The translations under genes were made by a program, and so were the position numbers. From assembly GCF_905147365.1 (NCBI RefSeq), contig NC_056408.1:3410001-3474000 (forward strand): a DNA stretch of 64,000 nucleotides, in the 5' to 3' direction. Source of the DNA: Aricia agestis (lineage: Eukaryota; Arthropoda; Insecta; Lepidoptera; Lycaenidae). The stretch's first letter is position 1, and each line of letters begins with the position of its first letter. This document shows positions 55,700 through 64,000 of this stretch, in pieces. The notes under the pieces were generated by a model. That model saw only the letters and a program-made list of their open reading frames with translations, was not told where the DNA came from and searched no databases.

Positions 55700-58340
55700 A
55701 CTTTAAGCCAGAAGGGCATATAAAAATATGTTTTTAAAGAAGAAAAAAGATCTCTACAACTAAAAATTTGCATGTGTCTATGAAAGTACTTCCTTACATC
55801 GTGTAATGATCTTATGTATTTTTATTATTCTAAAACTCCCAATTTTCTTCTTAAAAAAACGACGTTTTTATACGCCCTTCTGGCTTGAAGCGATATTTTG
55901 TCTTAGAAACCTGAACACACCGGTTTTCAGTGTTTTAATAACGGGAATCTAAACCACATTAAGAGTCCTGTTCTAAGCCACTGGACCACGGAGGAAAAAT
56001 ATTGTAATGCATAACTTATAACCTTAAAGTAGCACCTAAAGTAACAGACGTCTGTGATGGTTCATACATAAATTATTTATCTTAACATGAAATGAATATT
56101 TATGTAATATTCTCTTAGCAAGGGTCAGCATACAGTATCTTTGCTGTATGCTGACCCTTGCTAAGAGAATATTACTAACGTTAAATATTATATTTTCAAG
56201 CTTTCTATTTCACTGTGTCTGCTGCTACAGCTTGACGTCTGTATGTATTATGGCCATTAAAAAGAGAAAAATATTCCTGACTATATGACGCCCGCAACTC
56301 CGTTGCGTTAAAATTCGTTTACCGCGTGGTAACCGTATATTTTTCCGGGATAAAAAGTATCATGGAGAAAATGTGAGTCCTTTGGTATGGTACCAAATTT
56401 CACAAATTTGGTATGGTACCAAAATCGGTTCAGTAGCTTGGGCGTGAAGAGTTAACAGACAGACAGACATACAGACACACTTTCGCAATTATAATTTTAG
56501 TAAGTATTCGTGATTCATCTAAGAGACAATGAAATTTTGCTTGGTATTATTACGTCATAATGTTAGTTGTTACAGCAAAATGACAATATTATAAAGATAC
56601 TGCAAGAATATCCCAATTTTCTAGAGCATTCGTGTATAAAGTTTTAATTCCGTGCTGTGTGTCGCAATCAGAGTGTCCCGATGTGTCCTGGGAGAGGAGT
56701 TTCGCTTTGTACGGCATTTGCAGAGTCCGTGTAGATAGAGCAAAGATTTATGGAAAGTTCGGGATATTTGCGTTTGGGTACATAAATGGACGAAGAATCT
56801 GGAAATTCGGTTTTGATTGTCGTTTAAAACTGTTTCTACTGGAATTTTGTATATCGCCCATTACTTATTCTATTCGTCAGATTAATTTGTTGCACCCACA
56901 CCGTTTTAGCTTGTTCTGCGGCCAAATTTTTGAGAGAAAATCGTGCTGAAGCATGATAGCTGTTTCACTTTATGATGATATCTGTATCGATAAATGAATT
57001 CAGTAAACTATTATGTATTAGCTGTGAACTTCGTGTCACTTTAAAACCTGCCCTGGATTTCAAGGATTATTTTAAGACTAAAATTAGCAGAATCGGTTCA
57101 GCCGTTATCGAGTTTTAGCGTTACTAACACAATTGAAAATCCATTTTATATATATACTTAGATATATATTTAGGTAAACCATTAATTCACTTGCTACATT
57201 TTTTACTTTTATTAACTTTAATATACAAAACTCGATCGTAACTTTATTTTAGATGTTGTAAACAAGCCCTAAATATTTAGAGAAGTAAGGTTACGACATA
57301 AATTAAGCGTTACGGAAGTACCTAAGTTAGCCCACTCGAGCCTCGCTATCACTTTGTAAATCTTAATTAAAATCTTGTAGAGCTTGCGATACAAGAAAAA
57401 GTCTAGATTAAGTGCTTATAGCTCCTAGAGATAGTGTCACGGAGATAAATGGTACTGACCTAGATTCTTATAAACGAGTACCAATTATGATAAACCGTTC
57501 TTAGTTCATTATATTGTTATCAGTTCATCACTTATCAGTTATCTGTGTATCTAACGCCTCCGTGTCCAGTCGTTTAGAGCGTGGCTCTTAACTTTTTTTA
57601 GGTTAGATTCCCACGTTGGAAACATGTTGTTCCCAAGTTTGATCATCCGACAAGTAAGATGATCTGTGCGTCGGAGGGCTTGTAAAAAGTTTAGAAGTTA
57701 TGATGTTGTTATCAGCATAGATTTTGAAACTGCATAGCGAGATAATATTATTATCTAACTAAATATATAGCTTCATTATAAATAACTTATTAACCTACTC
57801 ATAAAATCATGATATTATATATAAAATGGAATAAATTAAATCGTAAAATGATTGTATTCGCTAGAAACTTAATACGAGTTCCATCTAACTCTGAATAGGT
57901 AGGTGCTAGAGCTATTTCTCGTTCAGGCATCCTAGGAAATCTAATCAACTATTATGTTCGGAAATAGGAAATCGATTTAAAATAAAAACAGGTATCTAAT
58001 CGCATTTGCATCTGTAAATTCCGGAATGATCCCGGAAATCTCTAATCAGGATTCCGGGAGCGATCGCAAACAAATCGCGGACGCACGTACGGGCACTTAC
58101 ACGCGACGGCACGGGGACTGTTTGATTTGAGCTCAGCGGAAAATTGGAGGTGTTGATGGATTCCACTGAATTTTTATCGGTTAATGCTGATTTACATGAC
58201 AGCAGACCATTATCGTTCCGGCTGAATCTGAATCAATGTTAATATGTTCAGATGGGATTGATTTTCGGTGCTTGGTAAAAATATTATAAAAAAACAATGG
58301 GTTGAACTCTGAAAGTGTGAGCAGAAGGGAAAATGGAACT
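55700..58340. other. Upstream macroglobulin intron; repeats only
   Basis: Holds a SINE head scrap at about 55965-55998 (-), a hairpin at 56105, an RTE-like repeat at 56286-56510 ending 'gcaattataattttagta', and a degenerate SINE head at 57556-57690. The 105-codon frame at 56632 has no recognisable domain. A GC-rich patch at 58060-58130 is unexplained. Confidence 0.5.
56105..56174. repeat. Perfect hairpin, 31-bp arms
   Basis: 56105-56135 (containing 'cttagcaagggtcagcatac') is exactly complementary to 56144-56174 across the 8-base loop tatctttg. Confidence 0.95.
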
Positions 58341-58345
58341 GATGT

Positions 58346-58517
58346 AGCAATGTACTATCAGAGAAGTTGATTCCTAGGTAGATGGGGGACCTACGTAGTT
58401 TGGTTGAGTTACGTCAAACCCAGCCGACAGATCACAATTAACATTGAATTGACATGATCCGACCAAATGACGTAGGTCTGTTAACCGCCTAGGAATCAAT
58501 TCCCTCGATGGTACATA
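58346..58517. mobile_element. MITE, gaagttgattcc family, well preserved
   Basis: 'tactatcagagaagttgatt' at the left and 'aatcaattccctcgatggta' at the right. Inside are 'ctacgtagtttggttgagtt' and 'atgatccgaccaaatgacgt'. Reverse orientation relative to 19937. Confidence 0.8.
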
Positions 58518-58705
58518 CTTATGCTACATTTTTGCCTTGTGGTAAATAAATATATTATTCCTTTCCTACGCCACCCCTTCCCTGCATCTTATGGATTTTC
58601 AATGAGAGTTGAAAAAGGTTTTCACTTAGAAAATTCAACAAATCCTAACCGCACTCAAAATCGCCTCAAACTTCAGCACGTAACTGCAGCTCTCCCGCGT
58701 TTTTG

Positions 58706-59125
58706 ACGTGGGAGAGCCATGCTTCAGCACGAATAGGGCTCGACCGGATAAATACCACGGGCTCACAGAAAATCGGCGTGAAACAGCGCTTGCGCTGTGT
58801 TTCGCCGAGTGAGTGAGTTTACCGGAGGCCTAATCCCCTACCCTTTTCCCTTCCCTACCCTCTCCTATTTTCTTCCCTACCCTCTCCTATTTCCTTCCCT
58901 ACCTATTACCTATTCCCTCTTAAAAGGCCGGCAACGCATCTGCAGCTCTTCTGATGCTGCGAGTGTCCATGGGCGACGGAAGTTGCTTTACATCATCATC
59001 TCTTTTGTATTTTTTGTTTATTGTGGTTGTGTAATGTTAAAAATTGGAATAAAGATTTTTTTTTTTTTTTACATCAGGTGACGTTCCGTTTGCTCGTTAG
59101 CCCCCTTATTTCATAAAAAAAAAAC
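58706..59125 (+). mobile_element. SINE (Metulj-like) with a later insertion
   Basis: Head 'acgtgggagagccatgcttc' through 'ggccggcaacgcatctgcag'. After 'gttgctttacatca' a foreign segment of about 76 bp ends in a T-run and is followed by a second tttacatca, an apparent target duplication. Then the SINE resumes ('ggtgacgttccgtttgctcg') to its poly(A). Confidence 0.75.
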
Positions 59126-60004
59126 GTAAATAATTATGGTATATCTACGTGCTCATTTATGGCTATACTGCAGATTACTAAGCCACCTGCAATTCTCAGT
59201 AATAAGCTCTACAGCTCTTCCCAGAAGACTTGTTTCCTGATATTATATTGTAAGTGGTCGCTAGGTGCATCTAAAAATATTTATCTAAATATCTGCATCG
59301 TTAAAGCAAAATGCCATGAGCCCCAAGACACGAATAGGTCGGATAGTCTTGAGAATATCGCAGGGAAGTATTTCCCTGGGATTTTACACAACATTATGAA
59401 AATCGTATCGTAAACGTCACGTTTCTAGAAAATGCAGCTATGCAGCTAGAGCTTTCCTGGAGTGGGATTATAAAATAGAGGTTTTATGTATAAACCTAAG
59501 ATTGTTTCATAGAAGACAGTGGTTTATCTATTATATTTTATAACTAGCTTTTGCCCGCGGCTTCGCTCGCGTGAAATTCGAAAATCGTGTACAATACATG
59601 ATGTTTTTCCAAGACCAAAAGTAGCCTATGTTACTCTCTATCCTTTCAACTAAGTCGATGCCAAAAATCAAGTCCATTGGCTGCGAAGAAAGGACAAACA
59701 AACAAATACACTTCCGCATTTATAATATTAGTATGGATAGCTGTTTCCCGCGACTTCGTAGGCGTTACCATAGTATAATAACGGAAATGAATAATTCTTT
59801 CCTTTTTATGGTCCCTTACTCAAATGGTAAAAAACCCAACCCGGGTACAAAGATATAATATCAGCCTGTCCGTTTGTCCATATCCAGGCAAAGCCTCCCT
59901 CATATTAATCAAATGACACTCGAAATCTGTATGTTTCACTATTAATTAATAACTTAGTTTGTTCCTAAGGAATAAGAATTAAAACTCAACACTATCGACG
60001 CAAC
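59126..60004. other. Non-coding; one RTE-like repeat
   Basis: 59540-59740 starts 'actagcttttgcccgcggct' and ends 'cgcatttataatattagtat'. The rest shows no feature. Confidence 0.5.
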
Positions 60005-60860
60005 ATGTTTTAGCTTGGCAACATTACTAGGGGGGGGGGGGGGGATTGGGGCGGCGCAGATGCTAAGTTTGAATAAGGCATATATATCTGCAAAAACCGT
60101 ATTCAAATCGGATCAGTAGCTTTCGTGTTAAAAAAAAAGTTTTATACAAAATCTTGCCCCCTCTTTTGTCCCCTTAGGGGAAAAATTTTATACACCACAT
60201 ATTAAATTGGAAAATAATATAATATGATGTAAGTTGTAAAAAAAGTTTGATACAAAATCTGCCCCCTCTTTGGTCCGTTTGAGGGGCGGGGGGAGGGGGG
60301 GGGGAAATTTTATACACCAGATATGAAGTTGGAAGAAGACAAATATATCTGCGAAAACCATATTCAAATCGGATCAGTAGTTTTCATGTTAAGAAAAAAA
60401 GTTTGATACAATATCTGACCCCCTCTTCGGCCCCTAAAAAAAAAAAAAAAATTTATACACCAGATGTTAAATTGGAAAATAAAGTTAATAATTTGAAGTA
60501 AGTCCATTGAAGGAAAAAGTTTGATACAAAATTTGACCCCATCTTTGGTCCCCTTAGAGAGGTGAGGGGGGAAAAATTTATATACCAGATATTAAGTTGG
60601 AAGAAGATAAATATATCTGCGAAAACCGTTCAGAAATGCGAAAATCGGATCAGTAGTTTTCGTGTTAAAGAAAAAAGTTTGGTACAAAATCTTACCCCCT
60701 CTTTTGACCCCTTGGAGAGGTGGGGGGAAAAATTTTTGTACACCAGATGTTAAGTTGGGAGAAGACAAATATATCTGCGAAAATCGCATTTAAATCGGAT
60801 CAGTTGTTTTCGTGTGATGCTGGAACAAACATACAGACAGACAGACAAAAAACTAACCAC
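60005..60860 (+). repeat. Tandemly repeated retroposon tail units
   Basis: About four to five units of roughly 170-210 bp share 'gtttgatacaaaatctgccc', 'cctctttggtcc', 'aaattttatacaccagat', 'taagttggaagaagataaat' and 'aaatcggatcagtagttttc'. It begins with a run of 13 or more G (about 60030) and ends in a (cagacaga) tail. Confidence 0.7.
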
Positions 60861-61954
60861 AGTTTTGGCTTCTATAGCGATGTAGTAACAGCCCCCGCTT
60901 ATTATTTTTTGGATATCTTTAATATACAGAATAGTCATTTCTACAGTTTTATTATATGTATAGATAAGTTAATATAAATATTTAGGCTATAGAGCTTGCC
61001 AGTAAATATTGTACATTAATAAAATTTATTGTATACTCGAAAAGTACAAACTTCTTTTGGTGTTGTCAAATGAAAATGGCACAAAGAAACGGGATTTTAT
61101 TACAGTCCTTTAATTTGTTTCAGATATTTAGAAACATTGAAGTATTTTAATCAAGGAGATAATAAAATTGAGTACTAGTTTGTCTCGCATAATAAACAGT
61201 CTCAGAGCACCACCCTAATAAAACTTATCTTCAAAGTGAAACATTATGAATAACTAATTGTAATATTTACCCAATTTTAAACCAAATTCCAAAGACAAAA
61301 GGATTAAATTGGATTGTCGGGTAAGTAAATTAATTTGTACGAATTGTAATACGCAGGTTGTTCATACAAATTCGGTATTCGACGAATACATGATAAGTTT
61401 TTGTGGAGCAACAACCCACGCGAATTCTCGCAAAGTTTTAATGGTGTGAGTGTGTGTATAAAGTTATCGATGGCCTCAACGAATAAACGTGCAAGAGCTC
61501 TTACCCAAACAATTTTTTTTTTCGTTTGCATAGCCTATGATACATCTATGTAAATTTTTTTGAATATTTTTGACTTAAAATAACGATTTCATAGCAATGT
61601 AGACCTTTATTGTACGGAAAAAATAATAACATATATCACATTAATAATAAAACATGCGCTTATTGCAGATTCTTTGTTTATTTGAGTTCACCGGAATAAA
61701 CGTGTTAAAATAATCTGGCGCACGTGTCTATCATTTCTTTTGGGTTATAACTCTTGCACGATTATTCGTGTAAAAGCGACGCAAGCGACTTCTATGAGTA
61801 ATGCCTCAATGCAGATGGCGAAACTTTGAATATAATAATCACAGCTATTCTATTATCGTTTACGAATTTCTCTTGTCTTTTCTGTTTTCTTAAAGGTTAT
61901 TGGAAGAGCTTGTTTAATACGAATTAGAGGTATGACAGGTGACATAAGTACACA

Positions 61955-62400
61955 AAATAATATTGCCAATTGAGAACGTTGACATATAAAGATGCCAATG
62001 CCTCTCCTTTCCACACAATCACCTGAAACCAACGATGAGTTTGGTACGCCAAGAGATAACCAGCCAAGCGACCATTTCGGAACCCGTACTGTTTGACGTG
62101 TTTGTCGTATGTCTGGCCGCCCAAGTATCGAAAGAGCTGATAATGGATTCCATTATCTGCGAGAAGAAGGAGGTGTTATCAATTGGTCTGTAGTTGAAAG
62201 GATTTAAGCGGTCACCTTTTTTGGGGATCGGGTACACTAAGGCTATGGGTATCTTCTAAGAAGCCAGGACAATGCCACAAGAGTGGGAGAACCACCGAAA
62301 ACGACGCGTTAAGACCGGAGTCAACTCTAAAGCACACTTTTTTAACACAATAGGAGGGATTCCGTCAGGCCCACTCGACTTTTGGATATCAAGGGCACGC
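61955..62400 (-). pseudogene. Reverse transcriptase fragment of a LINE
   Basis: On the minus strand it reads YPIPKKGDRLNPFNYRPI, then FSQIMESIISS and VAWLVISWRTKLIVGF. This is the 'PIPKKGD...NYRPI' block and nearby RT positions with frameshifts. Low preservation; no complete ORF. Confidence 0.6.
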
Positions 62401-62438
62401 AGGGCTATTCACATTGAGCGCTGATGTAACCTACTAAT

Positions 62439-62668
62439 ACGTGGGAGAGCCGGCCCATTCGTGCCCAGGCACGAATGGGCCGGCTCGACCGGAGAAATAC
62501 CACGTTCTCACAGAAAACCGGCGTGAAACAGCGCTTGCGCTGTGTTTCGCCGAGTGAGTGAGTTTACCGGAGGCCCAATCCCCTACCCTTTACCTTCCCT
62601 ACCCTCCCCTATTCCCTTCCCTTCCCATCCCTACCCTCCTCTATTCCCTCTTAAAAGGCCGGCAATGC
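62439..62668 (+). mobile_element. SINE (Metulj-like), 3'-truncated, with duplicated head
   Basis: 'acgtgggagagccggcccat' is followed by an inverted 'tcgtgcc' and then the normal 'ggcacgaatgggccggctcg'. The body is normal to 'aaaggccggcaatgcacctg', where it stops abruptly at another repeat. Confidence 0.7.
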
Positions 62669-62669
62669 A

Positions 62670-63290
62670 CCTGCATACACGCGTTAATCTTAGGAGCTAC
62701 TAGTCCAATTTGAAAAATTCTTTCAGTGATAGATAGCCTATTTATCGAGAAAGGCTATAAGCTATATTTTATTGCGCTAAGATTAATAGGAGCGAAGAAA
62801 TAGAGGAAAGTGTGGAAAAAGCGGGATAAATTATTTGAAACGGCTTATTTGAACGCGCTAATCTCAAGAACTACTGGACCGATTTGAAAATTTTTTTCAA
62901 TATTAGATAGCTCATTTATCGAGAAAGGCTATAAGCTAAATTTATCACGCTAAGACTAATGAGAGCTAAGGCATAGAGGAAAATGTGGAAAAAATTGGGG
63001 GAAATTATTTGAAAGGGCTTATTTGAGCCCGCTAATCTCAGGAACTACTGGTCTGATTTGAAAAATTATTGCAGTGTTGAATAGCCTATTTATCGAGGAC
63101 GGCTATAGGCTATATTTTATCACACTAAGACTAATATGAGCGAATAAATAGAGAAAAATGTGAAAAAAGGCGGGGGAAATTATTTGAAAGGGCTTATCTC
63201 ACGAACTACTGGAGTAATTTTTCTGTTATTTGGCACTTTTTTTTTACTAATTGGTCTGTAAAATATCTAAATTACGCGGGCGAAGCTGCG
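62670..63290 (+). repeat. Tandem repeat of about 170-bp units (RTE-like)
   Basis: Three to four units carry 'gcgctaatctcaagaactac', 'tagctcatttatcgagaaag', 'gctataagctaaatttatca' and 'gaggaaaatgtggaaaaa'. It ends 'attacgcgggcgaagctgcg', the family's usual terminus (compare 25655). Confidence 0.7.
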
Positions 63291-63299
63291 CGGAACGTT

Positions 63300-63812
63300 A
63301 TATTTCGCGTGGTCACGAGTCACGACATCACGCGTAAACGGCTAAAACCATTTTGCTGAAATTTGGTATAAAGATACTTTGAATCCCGAAAAAAACAAAG
63401 GATACATTTTGTCCCGGAAAAATGTACGGTTACTGCACAATATACTTTTATGATTTGCGCGTAAACTATTCAATCTATTATGATGGAATTTGGTATGTAG
63501 ATACTTTGAGTCTCGGCCCTCGGGAGAGGACAAGGAATACTAATTTTGTCCCGGAAAATGCACGGTTGCCGCACAATAAACTTTTATGATTCTCGCCTAA
63601 ACTATTTAGTATTTTATCTATTTTGATGAAATTTGGCATGGAGATTGAATATGCTAATTTGAATCTGGGACAAGGAATTTTTTTTGTCCCGGAAAAATGT
63701 GCGGTTCCCACGCAATAACTTTTCTGATTTGCACGTAAACGATTCAATCGATGTACGGGTACAATTACTATAAACTAAAGTCCACGCGGACGAAGTCGCG
63801 AGCAACAGCTAG
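63300..63812 (-). repeat. Tandem repeat of about 130-160-bp RTE-like units
   Basis: Three units with 'gaaatttggtataaagatac', 'gtcccggaaaaatgtacggt', 'gcacaata...ttttatgatt'. It ends 'gtccacgcggacgaagtcgc', 'aacagctagt'. Confidence 0.65.
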
Positions 63813-64000
63813 TGTAATTGAATCGATGATTTCTAAAACAACGTAACTAACATTTTTGCCGAAATCGAGTTTATAGCGATTTTGGATTTAGTCTATGGCC
63901 ATTAATAAATTGTGCATTAAAACAACACAATTGCTTTGCGTTTTCTATGTAAATTGAACTACTGAAAATACCGCTTAGTGTTAGAACAACATAACTGACT

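Noticed and set aside
56632..56949. 105-codon plus-strand frame as a gene
   Set aside because: No domain, signal or splice context; composition is like neighbouring non-coding DNA.
60030..60044. G-run as a telomeric or regulatory G-quadruplex
   Set aside because: It is a single homopolymer at the head of a retroposon tail array; insect telomere repeats (TTAGG)n are absent.
1..64000. CRISPR array, operons or bacterial contamination
   Set aside because: Repeats are of transposon and microsatellite type, genes have spliceosomal introns, and no regular repeat-spacer pattern is present.

Overview
This window is nuclear DNA of an insect, almost certainly a moth or butterfly (Lepidoptera). The evidence is AT-rich, intron-rich DNA, a lepidopteran-type neuropeptide F (NPF) gene with its 'b'-isoform cassette exon, and dense lepidopteran-style SINEs, MITEs and RTE-like tails. 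One SINE family looks like the butterfly 'Metulj' type; that name is from memory. No bacterial, plasmid or CRISPR-like sequence was seen.

Three host genes can be assembled by matching splice sites and reading phase. (1) An NPF gene on the + strand. Its coding exons are 9565-9716, 23395-23505 (cassette), 28123-28171 and a proposed terminal exon at 31965-32009 with a poly(A) signal at 32233. It spans about 22.7 kb, mostly repeat-filled intron. (2) The last 13 exons (1275 residues) of an alpha-2-macroglobulin/complement-like gene on the - strand, 55642 down to 33829, with its 5' part beyond the window. The thioester motif is replaced, a farnesoic acid O-methyltransferase-like (FAMeT) domain is inserted just before the thioester-type domain, and a mucin-like tail follows. 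(3) A complete nine-exon, 539-residue acyl-CoA synthetase/luciferase-like gene on the + strand, 39249-42990. It lies inside one 10.8 kb intron of gene 2, on the opposite strand. NPF and the macroglobulin gene converge tail to tail around 32.2-33.8 kb.

Layout: 1-9.5 kb is repeat-rich flank with a broken Ty3/gypsy integrase and a probable LTR. 9.5-32.3 kb is NPF and its introns. 32.3-33.8 kb is the 3' flank between converging genes. 33.8-38.9 kb is a compact run of macroglobulin exons. 39.2-43.0 kb is the nested synthetase. 43.2-49.4 kb is a broken non-LTR retrotransposon that carries two further DNA elements. 49.7-55.6 kb is the FAMeT and MG7-like exons. 55.7-64 kb is mostly repeats.

The most interesting observation is at 9661-10275. 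The 3' end of NPF coding exon 1, with its splice donor, is tandemly amplified. The first two steps are exactly 120 bp (40 codons), so the frame stays open through three copies of the NPF core. Two in-frame, identical splice donors could each join to the amidation-signal exon. A similar small event affects the macroglobulin gene: an exon end plus donor is copied and inverted into a hairpin at about 51240-51300.
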